Translations under genes and position numbers: made by a program | From: Azospirillum sp. TSH58 | GTDB taxonomy: Bacteria; Pseudomonadota; Alphaproteobacteria; Azospirillales; Azospirillaceae | DNA length: 64,000 nt | Direction: 5' to 3' | NCBI RefSeq assembly: GCF_003119115.1 | Contig: NZ_CP022364.1 | Coordinates: forward strand, 1,016,501-1,080,500 | Notes under the pieces: generated by a model | Seen by the model: only the letters and a program-made list of their open reading frames with translations | The model's database searches: none | What the model was told of the DNA's origin: nothing | Part shown: positions 8,703-16,703 of the stretch, piece after piece | Position numbering within the stretch: position 1 is the stretch's first letter | Layout: each line of letters opens with the position of its first letter

Positions 8703-9066
8703 AGAAGGGCAAAGGCGCTTTGACTTGCCGCCTGATCAACCCGCAACGTTTCGCACCACCAACCCGGCAAAGACATTGGAATCCGGCTTTTCGCACGAAC
8801 CATCGCGACGCCCTTCACGGTGATCGACCGGTGACGGAAGACAAAGAATACGTTGCTGGGATTGCACCGCAAAAACGTTGACACGCAAGGCGATGACTTG
8901 AACCAGATCAATCTTATTGTGGAAATGGGGTCACGCCGGCTCTGATGAAATCAGCCTTTTCAACATTTTAATCGGGTCAACCCATCCGTGGCCTGATGCT
9001 AGTTCGTCGGACCACGGCTGGACCGGCCCGGAGACGGCACGCCTCGACCGGACCGGGGCCGGTTCA
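8703..9066. other. Intergenic region without a supported gene
   Basis: The 364 bp between the IS and the 3' end of the LacI-type gene contains only short frames. The minus strand up to 8911 may be the other half of the sequence interrupted by the IS. I see no clear terminator. Confidence 0.5.
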
Positions 9067-10176
9067 TCAGCTGCTGCCGCGGCGGGTCAGCGTCAGTTCG
9101 ACGGCGCAGGTCGGTTCCGACGGCATCTCGCCGCGCATCCGCTGCAGGATCATCGATCCGGCCTGACGGCCGAGATCGCGGCTGTCGATCCCGATGGTGG
9201 TCAGGCCGGGCGGCAGTTCTTCGGCGACGTCGTTGTGGCCGAAGCCGAGAATGGCGATGTCGTCGGGCAGCCGCATGCCCAGCCGGCGCGCCTCCAGCAA
9301 TGCACCGGTCGCCAGCAGGTCGTTGGCGCAGAACACCGCCTCGACCGCCGCGTTGCGCGACAGAAGGTCACCGAGCGCGCGGCGGCCATCGACCATGCTG
9401 CTGACCCCGTCGACCGACAGTTCGGCGACGATGTCGAGCCCGGCGGCGCGGGCGCCCTCGCGGAAGCCGGTGAGGCGAAGGGCGCCGCGGCCGCTGCGGC
9501 GGCCGATGAAGCCGACGCGACGGTAGCCGCGCTCGGCGAAATGCTCGGCCGCCAAGCGGCCGCTGTCGATGTTCGAGAAGCCGACCAGCATGTCGATCGG
9601 GTCGCGGGGATAGGCCCAGGTCTCCATGATCGGGATTCCCAGCGCCCGCAAGGCCCGCCGGTTGTCCTCGATCTCGATGACGCCGGTGAACATGACCGCC
9701 GCCGGGCGCATCTCGCGCAGCGACTGGATCATCGTCGTTTCCTTGGCGTAGGAGTAGGAGGTCTGCCCGATCATCAACTGGTAGCCCTGCGGCTCCAGGA
9801 CCTCGCCGCAGCCCTGCACGGCGAGGCAGAACTGCTGGCTCTGAAGGTTCGAGACGAAGGCGGCGACGATGTTCGACTGACCGGACCTCAGCGCGCGGGC
9901 ATGGGGGTTGGTGGCGTAGCCGGTGCGCTCCACGATCTCCAGGATCTTGCGGCGCTTGGCCTCGGCCACCTTTTCCGGATGGCGCAGGGCGCGCGAGACG
10001 GTGATCGGCGAGACCCCGGCAAGCCGGGCGATCTCGACGATGCGCGGCGGAGCCGCCCCATCGCGGGACACCACCTCGACCGGTCCCCCGTCGCTGGACG
10101 GCAACGGTTCCGCTGCCCGGAGGCGGAGGACGTCGTCGATGGTCGGCGGCCGCCTTGCCGCACCGGTGTCACTCAT
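9067..10176 (-). CDS. LacI family transcriptional regulator
   Basis: 369 aa with the helix-turn-helix at about residues 46-66 (IVEIARLAGVSPITVSRALR), followed by the hinge RTGYATNPHARALRSGQSN and a periplasmic-binding-like effector domain ending in ILGFGHNDVAEELPPGLTTI. An N-terminal extension of about 40 residues before the helix-turn-helix is longer than usual. It is the last gene of the amino-acid operon and probably acts on the two CG-centred palindromes upstream of that operon (16082-16130), giving feedback control. Confidence 0.93.
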   Translation of the reverse strand: MSDTGAARRPPTIDDVLRLRAAEPLPSSDGGPVEVVSRDGAAPPRIVEIARLAGVSPITVSRALRHPEKVAEAKRRKILEIVERTGYATNPHARALRSGQSNIVAAFVSNLQSQQFCLAVQGCGEVLEPQGYQLMIGQTSYSYAKETTMIQSLREMRPAAVMFTGVIEIEDNRRALRALGIPIMETWAYPRDPIDMLVGFSNIDSGRLAAEHFAERGYRRVGFIGRRSGRGALRLTGFREGARAAGLDIVAELSVDGVSSMVDGRRALGDLLSRNAAVEAVFCANDLLATGALLEARRLGMRLPDDIAILGFGHNDVAEELPPGLTTIGIDSRDLGRQAGSMILQRMRGEMPSEPTCAVELTLTRRGSS

Positions 10177-10220
10177 GCCGCCCGTCTCCCGTCTGTTGAT
10201 CCGCGGTTGTCAATCAGCGG

Positions 10221-11255
10221 TCAGGCCGCGCGCGTCAGGACGCCCGCCTCCTCGACCGGACGCGCCACCTGGATCAGGCAGTCGCCAGCCTCGCTGTCGC
10301 TGTGCAGGCGCCGCGAGATGACGATGCCCGCCTCCTGGAAGCGCAGTTCCTCCTCCGGCTGGTCGAAACGCGTCAGGTCGTGGAACCAGCCGGCGAGGTC
10401 GCCGGCATCGACCCGCGCCCCGACGTCGACCGCCGGCTCGAACCAGCCGCGCCGCAGCGCGTAGATCGCCTGCCGGTGGCTGTCAAGCTGAAGCAATTGC
10501 ATGGGTGCCGGAGCAGGCCCGGAAACCGAGAGGACCGGCGCATCGGTCAAACCGACGGCGATCAGCAGGTTGTCGATCGCGCGGGCGGTGTAGGCCATGG
10601 TCTCCGGCGTCACCGTGCCGCCGCCGCCGAACTCGCCGCTGATGCCGATGACGCCGGCCCGCGCCGCGGCCGCCATCGAGGTCGGCGCCGTGGCGCCATT
10701 CTCCGCCACGAAGCCATAGGGCATCCCCAGCGCCCGCATCAGCTCCAGGGCGCGGCCCAACCGGTCGGGCGTGCCCTGCCGCTCGATCAGGGCGCACGGC
10801 AGATGGGCCATGGAGGTGCCGCCGGAATGGAGGTCGAACACCACGTCGTGGCGCGGAAACAGTTCGTGCTCGAGGAAATGCGCCAGCCGGAAGGTCGGCG
10901 CTCCGGCGGGGTCGCCGGGAAAGGCGCGGTTGAGATTGCCCTCGTCCAGCGGCGACCGGCGCCGCGCCGCCATCACCGCCGGCGCGTTGGTGGCCGGCAG
11001 GATCGTCACCTCGCCGCGGATGCGCGCGGGATCGAGCCGGCGGAACAGGCGGCCCAGCAGCAGTTCGCCTTCGTACTCGTCGCCATGGTTGCCCGCCATC
11101 AGCAGCACGCGCGGACCAGCCCCGTTGCGCACGCGGCAGACCGGGACCTTCACCTGATAATAGGGGGAACGGTCCACCGAGAACGGGATGCTGAGGAAAT
11201 CCAGCGACTTGCCGTCGGCGGCGAAATCGAGCGCGTGGTAGAGGCCAGTGTGCAT
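10221..11255 (-). CDS. AstE/AspA-type zinc deacylase (succinylglutamate desuccinylase/aspartoacylase family)
   Basis: 344-aa zinc carboxypeptidase-fold deacylase that would remove an acyl group from an N-acylated amino acid. The zinc ligands are visible as H57 and E60 in GNHGDEYEGE and H143 in DLHSGG. The length and the C-terminal beta-rich part resemble DoeB-like N-acetyl-diaminobutyrate deacetylases of ectoine breakdown, but no doeA-type ectoine hydrolase is nearby, so the substrate is open. It lies between RidA and the LacI regulator in the operon. Confidence 0.85.
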   Translation of the reverse strand: MHTGLYHALDFAADGKSLDFLSIPFSVDRSPYYQVKVPVCRVRNGAGPRVLLMAGNHGDEYEGELLLGRLFRRLDPARIRGEVTILPATNAPAVMAARRRSPLDEGNLNRAFPGDPAGAPTFRLAHFLEHELFPRHDVVFDLHSGGTSMAHLPCALIERQGTPDRLGRALELMRALGMPYGFVAENGATAPTSMAAAARAGVIGISGEFGGGGTVTPETMAYTARAIDNLLIAVGLTDAPVLSVSGPAPAPMQLLQLDSHRQAIYALRRGWFEPAVDVGARVDAGDLAGWFHDLTRFDQPEEELRFQEAGIVISRRLHSDSEAGDCLIQVARPVEEAGVLTRAA

Positions 11256-11398
11256 TCCAAAAACCTTGTGGCGGAGGGGCGCCTTAACAGCGTTTGCCAG
11301 GGCAGCGGATGCCCGGCGCCTCCTCCGGTTCGCCGGGAAAGCGGGCTGCGTCGGTGGCTCCTGATCCCGACGGGTCGGAACCAGGAGCGTCGGCGGTG

Positions 11399-11743
11399 TT
11401 ACAGCGAGGCCAGCGCCGTCATCTCGACGCGCAGGTCCGGGTCGGCCAGCCGCGCCTCGGTGCAGGCGCGGGCCGGCGGGTTAGCGGGGTCGATCCAGGC
11501 GTCGTAGACCTCGTTCATGGCGTCGAAGTCGGTGATGTGCGGCAGGAAGACGTTGACGGCGACCAGCTTGGACTTGTCGGTGCCGGCTTCCTCCAGCAGG
11601 GCGTCGATCTTCGCCAGCACGTCCCGGGTCTGCTCCGCGATCGACCCCTTGCGGTTGTTGGCGACCTGGCCGGCGATGTGGACCATGCCCTGGCAGACGA
11701 CGGCCTGGCTCATGCGCGAACCGACCTGGAACCTCGTGATCAT
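11399..11743 (-). CDS. RidA/YjgF family enamine/imine deaminase
   Basis: 114-aa small protein of the RidA family, which hydrolyses reactive enamines and imines released by PLP enzymes. It contains FLPHITDFDAMNEVYDAW and the C-terminal PARACTEARLADPDLRVEM, with the conserved arginine that binds the substrate carboxylate. ATG 11743 is supported by GAGAGG upstream. Its presence with a PLP-dependent D-amino-acid-type enzyme is functionally consistent: it would clear the 2-aminoacrylate type intermediates that enzyme produces. Confidence 0.9.
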   Translation of the reverse strand: MITRFQVGSRMSQAVVCQGMVHIAGQVANNRKGSIAEQTRDVLAKIDALLEEAGTDKSKLVAVNVFLPHITDFDAMNEVYDAWIDPANPPARACTEARLADPDLRVEMTALASL

Positions 11744-11778
11744 CGAATGAAACCTCTCTTGCGATGCCGAACGGCGGA

Positions 11779-12582
11779 TTACATCTGCGGAAGCGTCTGC
11801 TTTTCCTTGAACCACTTCATCTGAAGGGCGCTCAGCTTGCCGTTCAGGCGGTTGTAGAACAGGAAGGTGTTGATCCAGTTGACCATGTCCTGTTCGCCGT
11901 GGCGGACGACCACATGGGCCGGCGACTGGCGGATCAGGAACTTCAGCTCGACATCCTTGCCGGGATTGTCCTCGGACACCTTCAGCGCGATGGCGCTGTT
12001 CTCGGCGAAGGTCTCGACCTGGCCGGCCAGATAGGCGGCGATGGCGCCGGGGGTGTCCTCGAAGCGGACCAGCTTGGCGCCGGGGGCGTTGTCGGTCAGC
12101 CAGATGTCCAGCGTCGAGCCCTTGGCGACGCCGATGCTGTGGCCCTTCAACTCGGCCGGGTCGGTGGCGGTGGCCATCGCCTTCGCCCCGTAGACGCCGA
12201 GATTGACCGCGGCGTAGGGCTGGGAGAAGGCCACCTGCTGGGCGCGCTCCGGCGTCGCGCCGGCGGCGGCGATCAGCACGTCCACCTTGTTGGCGAGCAG
12301 GCTGGGGATGCGGTTGGCGCCGGTCACCTGGACCAGCTCCAGCTTCACGCCCATGTCGGCGGCCATCAGCTTGGCAAGGTCGATGTCGAGGCCGGCGGCC
12401 TCGCCCTTGGCGTCCTTGAAGCCCCAGGGGGCGGCGTCCATCAGCACGCCGACGCGCAGCTTGCCGGCCGACAGGGCGCTCTTCAGGGCATCCGCCTGCG
12501 CGGCGGACGGCAGGGCGGCGGAGGACAGGGCGACGGTGGCGCAGACCGCCACGGCGGCGGCGAGGGTCCGGAAGAGTCTCAC
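11779..12582 (-). CDS. Polar amino-acid ABC transporter substrate-binding protein
   Basis: 267-aa periplasmic protein of the SBP_bac_3 type. A signal peptide covers about residues 1-31, ending at SAAQADA. The mature start LRVGVLMDAAPWGFKDAKGE and GLDIDLAKLMAADMGVKLE are family hallmarks. It should capture the amino acid or derivative handled by the operon's enzymes. It sits 70 bp downstream of the ATPase gene. Confidence 0.92.
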   Translation of the reverse strand: MRLFRTLAAAVAVCATVALSSAALPSAAQADALKSALSAGKLRVGVLMDAAPWGFKDAKGEAAGLDIDLAKLMAADMGVKLELVQVTGANRIPSLLANKVDVLIAAAGATPERAQQVAFSQPYAAVNLGVYGAKAMATATDPAELKGHSIGVAKGSTLDIWLTDNAPGAKLVRFEDTPGAIAAYLAGQVETFAENSAIALKVSEDNPGKDVELKFLIRQSPAHVVVRHGEQDMVNWINTFLFYNRLNGKLSALQMKWFKEKQTLPQM

Positions 12583-12652
12583 GACATTGCTCCTCTGTTC
12601 TGGTCGTTGTCCGGCCCTTAAGGGGCTCGGTGAAAAGGGGACCGGTGGTGGC

Positions 12653-13381
12653 TCAGCGCGCGGAGGCGATGAAGCTCCGCAGTTCGGGGGTGCGGGGATT
12701 GGCGAAGAGTTCCGCCGGCGGCCCCTCCTCCCAGACGCGGCCCTGGTGCATGAAGACGATCTTGGAGGCGACGTTGCGGGCGAAGCCCATCTCGTGGGTG
12801 ACCAGGACCATCGTCATGCCCTGGCGCGCCATGTCCTCCATCACCTTGAGAACCTCGCCGACCAGCTCCGGGTCGAGGGCCGAGGTCACCTCGTCGAACA
12901 GCATCAGGTGCGGCCCCATGGCGAGGCAGCGGGCGATGGCGACGCGCTGCTGCTGCCCGCCGGAGAGCTGGGCCGGATAGGCGTCGATCTTGTCGGCCAG
13001 CCCGACGCGGGCCAGCACGTCCATCGCCAGCGCCCGGCCCTCCGCCTTGGCGATCCGCTTGTTGAGGACCGGGGCCAGCGTGATGTTGCGCTCCACCGTC
13101 ATGTGCGGGAACAGGTTGAAGGCCTGGAAGACGATGCCGACGCGCTGGCGGAAGCCGCGCAGGTTTGGCATGTCGGTGCGCACCGGCTGGCCCTCCACCG
13201 TGATCTCGCCGCCGTCGATGCGCTCCAGCGCGTTGATGCAGCGCAGCAGGGTCGATTTGCCGGAGCCCGACTTGCCGATGATGGTGACGATCTCGCCCTC
13301 GTCGATGCTGAGCGAAACACCCTTGAGCACCTCGATGGAACCGTAGCTCTTGGTAACGTTCTTGATGTCAACGAGCGCCAT
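12653..13381 (-). CDS. Polar amino-acid ABC transporter ATP-binding protein (GlnQ-like)
   Basis: 242-aa ATPase. Walker A is GKSGSGKST, the Q-loop region is VFQAFNLFPHMTVERNI, the signature is LSGGQQQR, Walker B is LMLFDEVTSALDPELVGE, and the H-loop is VTHEMGFAR, all in the GlnQ/HisP pattern. It overlaps the upstream permease by 14 bp, implying coupled translation. Confidence 0.94.
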   Translation of the reverse strand: MALVDIKNVTKSYGSIEVLKGVSLSIDEGEIVTIIGKSGSGKSTLLRCINALERIDGGEITVEGQPVRTDMPNLRGFRQRVGIVFQAFNLFPHMTVERNITLAPVLNKRIAKAEGRALAMDVLARVGLADKIDAYPAQLSGGQQQRVAIARCLAMGPHLMLFDEVTSALDPELVGEVLKVMEDMARQGMTMVLVTHEMGFARNVASKIVFMHQGRVWEEGPPAELFANPRTPELRSFIASAR

Positions 13382-14018
13382 TGAGACGGGCCTCCAGGGA
13401 ACGCGCCCACAGGGTGAGGGGCAGGCAGGCGGCGAAGTAGATCGCCGCGACGATCGAGTAGACCAGCAGGGGCTGGAAGGTGGCGGCGCTGACCAGCTGA
13501 CCGGCGCGGGCGAGTTCCACGAAGCCGACGATGGAGGCCAGCGACGTGCCCTTGATCAGCTGGACGAGGAAGCCGACGGTTGGCGGCAGCGCCATGCGGA
13601 AGGCCTGCGGCGCGATGACGTAGCGGAACTGGTGCCAGGTCGACAGGCCGAGGCAGGCGGCGGCCTCCCACTGCTCGTGCTTCACCGCCTCGATGCCGCC
13701 GCGCCAGATCTCGCCGAGGAAGGAGGCGGTGTAGACGGTCATGGCGATGCCGACGGCGACCAGCGGCGACATCTCCACCCCGAGGAAGACCGGCATGCCG
13801 AAGTAGAAGAACATCAGCAGGCCGAGCAGCGGGACGCCCTGGACGAGCTGGAGGAAGGCGGTGGCGGTCCAGCGCAGCGCGCGGCGGGCGCTGGTCCGCA
13901 TCAGGGCGAGCGCCAGCGCCAGCGGGGCGCCGAAGGCGAGCGCGATGAGGACGAGGACGCCCGTCCATTGCAGCGCGCTGAGCAGCGACAGGAAGTCGGC
14001 GAGGGAAAAGGAACGCAT
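13368..14018 (-). CDS. Polar amino-acid ABC transporter permease (second)
   Basis: 216-aa inner-membrane permease from MRSFSLADF. The permease-ATPase contact loop EAAACLGLSTWHQFRYVIAP is intact. ATG 14018 has GGAG upstream; the longer open frame is an extension into the neighbouring gene in another frame. It pairs with the permease 14 bp upstream to form a heterodimeric HisMQ-type channel. Confidence 0.92.
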   Translation of the reverse strand: MRSFSLADFLSLLSALQWTGVLVLIALAFGAPLALALALMRTSARRALRWTATAFLQLVQGVPLLGLLMFFYFGMPVFLGVEMSPLVAVGIAMTVYTASFLGEIWRGGIEAVKHEQWEAAACLGLSTWHQFRYVIAPQAFRMALPPTVGFLVQLIKGTSLASIVGFVELARAGQLVSAATFQPLLVYSIVAAIYFAACLPLTLWARSLEARLNGAR

Positions 14019-14032
14019 GGCCGGTGTCTCCG

Positions 14033-14701
14033 TCAGCGCCGCACCGGCCAGCGGAAGGCGAGGCGCCCCACCGCGGCGAACAGCAGTTTGAAGGTCATCA
14101 CCAGGGCGAAGTAGATGCCGCAGATCACGGCATAGACCTCGAAGCTGCGGTAGGTGCGCGTCTCGATGAAGCCGCCGGTGTGGAACAGCTCCTCCGCCGA
14201 GATCTGCGAGGCGAGCGAGGTGCCGAGCAGCAGCAGGACGAACTGGCTGGTGAAGGCGGGATAGACGCTGCGCAGGGCAGGCGGCAGCACGACATGGCGG
14301 AACACCTGCCAGCGGGTGAGCCCCAGGCACTGCCCGGCCTCGACCTGGCTGCCGGGAATGGCGTCGAGCCCAGCGCGGACGATCTCGGTGCAGTAGGCGC
14401 CGAAATAGAGGCCGAGCGCGATCGCCGCCGCTTCGAAGGCTCCCATCCGCAGCCCGAAGCCCGGCAGCACGAAGAAGACCACGAACAGCTGGATCAGCGA
14501 CGGCGTGTTGCGGATCAACTCGACATAGCCGCGGATCGCCCAGCGCACCGGGCGCGGCCCGCCGCGCACCGCCGCCGCACCGGCTACGCCGATGGCGGTG
14601 CCGATCACCGCGGCGACCAGGGTCAGCAGCAGCGTGTGCAGCGTGCCGTCGATCAGCTGGTCCTGGTAGCGCAGGAGCTGCTGGAAATTCAATGTCTGCA
14701 T
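14033..14701 (-). CDS. Polar amino-acid ABC transporter permease (first)
   Basis: 222-aa permease with the conserved ELIRNTPSLIQLFVVFFVLP and the contact loop EAGQCLGLTRWQVFRHVVLP typical of the HisMQ family. It lies 21 bp after the PLP enzyme gene and 14 bp before the second permease. Confidence 0.92.
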   Translation of the reverse strand: MQTLNFQQLLRYQDQLIDGTLHTLLLTLVAAVIGTAIGVAGAAAVRGGPRPVRWAIRGYVELIRNTPSLIQLFVVFFVLPGFGLRMGAFEAAAIALGLYFGAYCTEIVRAGLDAIPGSQVEAGQCLGLTRWQVFRHVVLPPALRSVYPAFTSQFVLLLLGTSLASQISAEELFHTGGFIETRTYRSFEVYAVICGIYFALVMTFKLLFAAVGRLAFRWPVRR

Positions 14702-14722
14702 GGCGTGTCTGGGCGCCTTGGA

Positions 14723-16036
14723 TCAGCCGAAGAAGGTGCGGTAGGCGCTGCGGACCCGTCCGTCGGCGCCGAGGCCGAACAGCACCCGCCAGCGGTCGAT
14801 GCAGGTGCAGGGGTGCGAGATCCCGAACTCCACGATGTCGCCAACCGCGAGATCGGGGCCGGCGAGATCATGGCCGCCCGGCACGGCGACGAAGGCGTGC
14901 TGGTCGTTCAGCCGGGTCACCCGCAGCCCCTCCGCGGAGAGCGCGGCGCCGTCGCGGTGGACCCGCAGCGGCCGGGGCAGGCCCTGGTCGAAGGAGGCGT
15001 CGCGCATGCCGAAGCCGCAGATGGCCAGTTCCGGCTCCGGCCGGGTCAGAACCTCCGCCCACAGGCGCAGGGCCGGGCGGAAATCGGCCGCCGTGGCGCC
15101 GCCGCAGGCGAAGCCCTGCCGGGCGTCGAGAGCGCCGAGCGCGCGTTCGTAGACGCCGTGGTCGTGGAAGAAGATGGCGCCGCTGCGCAGCACCAGCGTG
15201 GCGTTGCCATCGGCTTCGGCGACCGGCGCCAGACCGGTCACCACCATGTCGAAGAAGGCGGAACCGCCCGCGGTGAGCAGCAGCGGCCGCTCCGGCGCCA
15301 GCGCGCGCACCAGCGCGAAGGCCTCCGCCGTGCGCCGCATCAGGGCGGCGATGTTGGCGGCGGTTTCGGCCGGATCGGCGGTGGCGACCGCCCCTTCGTA
15401 GGTGGCGACGCCGTCGAGGACCAGCAGGCCGGGATGCCGGACGACTGCGGCGAGGATCGCGTCCACCGCCGCCCGGTCGCGGGCGCCGGCGCGACCGGCG
15501 CCGACCTCGACCAGGACGGACAGCGGGCGTTCGGGGGGCCGGCCGGCGGCACGCGCCGCGGCGGCGAGCGCCTCGACCACGGCGGGGGAGTCGGCGAAGG
15601 CGCGCAGGTCGGCGTCGGGGTATGCGGCGAGCAGCGCGCCCAGCCGCTCGCCGCTGGCCCGGCCACCGATCTCGTTGGCGAGGATCAGCCGGGTGACTCC
15701 GGCGCGCAGCAGGACGGCCGTCTGCTGCAGGTTGGCGACGGTGGCGCCCCAGGCGCCGGCCTCCACGAGGCCGGCGGCGATCTGCGGGGCCATCGGCGTC
15801 TTGGCATGCGGGGCCAGCGCCACGCCGTGACGGCGCGCGTAGGCGAAGATCAGGTCCCGGTTGGCGGCGAAGGCGTCCTCGTCGAGCGTCAGCACCGGAA
15901 GCGCCATGTCGCCCGCGGCCGGCCGCCAGCCCTGGGCGCCGACATCACGCAGCCGCAGCGGCGCCGCTCCGGGCGGCACCCCCCGGATGCTGTCGTCTAA
16001 ACTGCTGTCGAGCAGGGCATCGAGAAACAGGCTCAT
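14723..16036 (-). CDS. D-threonine aldolase / D-serine dehydratase-like PLP enzyme
   Basis: 437-aa fold-type III PLP protein. The N-terminal alanine-racemase-like barrel carries the PLP lysine in HAKT (K79), and the C-terminal D-serine-dehydratase-like domain has the metal-binding HPCTC motif near residue 415. Family members cleave or deaminate beta-hydroxy D-amino acids. It is the first gene of an operon with an amino-acid importer, RidA and a zinc deacylase, directly behind two LacI-type operators. The exact substrate (D-serine, D-threonine or a beta-hydroxyaspartate) cannot be read from the sequence. Confidence 0.87.
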   Translation of the reverse strand: MSLFLDALLDSSLDDSIRGVPPGAAPLRLRDVGAQGWRPAAGDMALPVLTLDEDAFAANRDLIFAYARRHGVALAPHAKTPMAPQIAAGLVEAGAWGATVANLQQTAVLLRAGVTRLILANEIGGRASGERLGALLAAYPDADLRAFADSPAVVEALAAAARAAGRPPERPLSVLVEVGAGRAGARDRAAVDAILAAVVRHPGLLVLDGVATYEGAVATADPAETAANIAALMRRTAEAFALVRALAPERPLLLTAGGSAFFDMVVTGLAPVAEADGNATLVLRSGAIFFHDHGVYERALGALDARQGFACGGATAADFRPALRLWAEVLTRPEPELAICGFGMRDASFDQGLPRPLRVHRDGAALSAEGLRVTRLNDQHAFVAVPGGHDLAGPDLAVGDIVEFGISHPCTCIDRWRVLFGLGADGRVRSAYRTFFG

Positions 16037-16081
16037 GGGGCAATCCTGACCAGCCAGATGTGGGCAAGGCGATGAACGCTA

Positions 16082-16097
16082 ATGACAACGTTATCAT
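16082..16097. promoter_or_regulatory. LacI-type operator 1
   Basis: ATGACAACGTTATCAT is a near-perfect 16-bp palindrome (one mismatched pair) with a CG centre, as usual for LacI-family operators. It begins 46 bp upstream of the PLP enzyme start and is centred 33 bp (about three helical turns) from operator 2. Confidence 0.78.
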
Positions 16098-16114
16098 ATC
16101 GCCGTTTTGTTTAG

Positions 16115-16130
16115 ATGACAACGTTGTCAT
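16115..16130. promoter_or_regulatory. LacI-type operator 2 (perfect palindrome)
   Basis: ATGACAACGTTGTCAT is a perfect 16-bp palindrome with a CG centre. Together with operator 1 on the same face of the helix it suggests cooperative binding by the LacI regulator encoded at the end of the operon. Confidence 0.82.
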
Positions 16131-16247
16131 GACGGTCCGGCGAAATTTTGTTTTCCTGCGGCCGATCCCGGATGATGCCGCTGCGATGCTCCCCGCCTCC
16201 CGGACGGATGGATGAGCCTCGTCCGCCCAGGATGCAGGACGGACCCC

Positions 16248-16500
16248 ATGCCGGGAAAAACGTACGGTTTCCGGCGGAGTTCAAGGCGCAGGCGGCGCTG
16301 GAGGCGATCCGGGGCGAACTGACGATGCCGCCGTTGGCTGCCAAGCATGGGGTGCACCAGACGCCGGTCAGGTCCGTCCGTTCACCAGCGGGCGCTTCAC
16401 CGGCCTGCTGACCGCGGCCGGCATTCGGGTGGCGATCGGCGGGCGGGGCCGCTGAATGGACAACGCCCTCATCGAGCGGCTGCGGCGATCGATGAAGGCC
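16248..16500 (+). pseudogene. IS3-family transposase remnant with internal deletion
   Basis: Around 16250-16350 the sequence encodes VRFPAEFKAQAALEAIRGEL followed by LAAKHGVH, the helix-turn-helix of IS3-type OrfA. From 16375 a different frame encodes RFTGLLTAAGIRVAIGGRGR, a stop, then MDNALIERLRRSMK, the C-terminal end of IS3-type OrfB. About a kilobase of OrfA/OrfB is missing between them and a stop interrupts OrfB, so this is a dead remnant. Confidence 0.75.
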
Positions 16501-16703
16501 CCGCCAACGCGCCGACAGGCAAAGGAATTTGTCCGCAACGGCCAGCCTGCCGGCTGGGATGGCGGGGAAGCGCCAACCGGGTCGAGCGGCGGCAACAGGC
16601 CGTCATGCGTGGTCGAGCCCTTCCCTGCGAACAGCCGCATTGCCCGGTGCGAAAGCGGGCTTCACACGCAAAACGGCCTGCCGATCGGTCGCTGGGGCGC
16701 CCG

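Noticed and set aside
10221..11255. Ectoine degradation operon (doeB)
   Set aside because: The deacylase resembles DoeB, but neither an ectoine hydrolase (doeA) nor the downstream doe aminotransferase and dehydrogenase genes are present.
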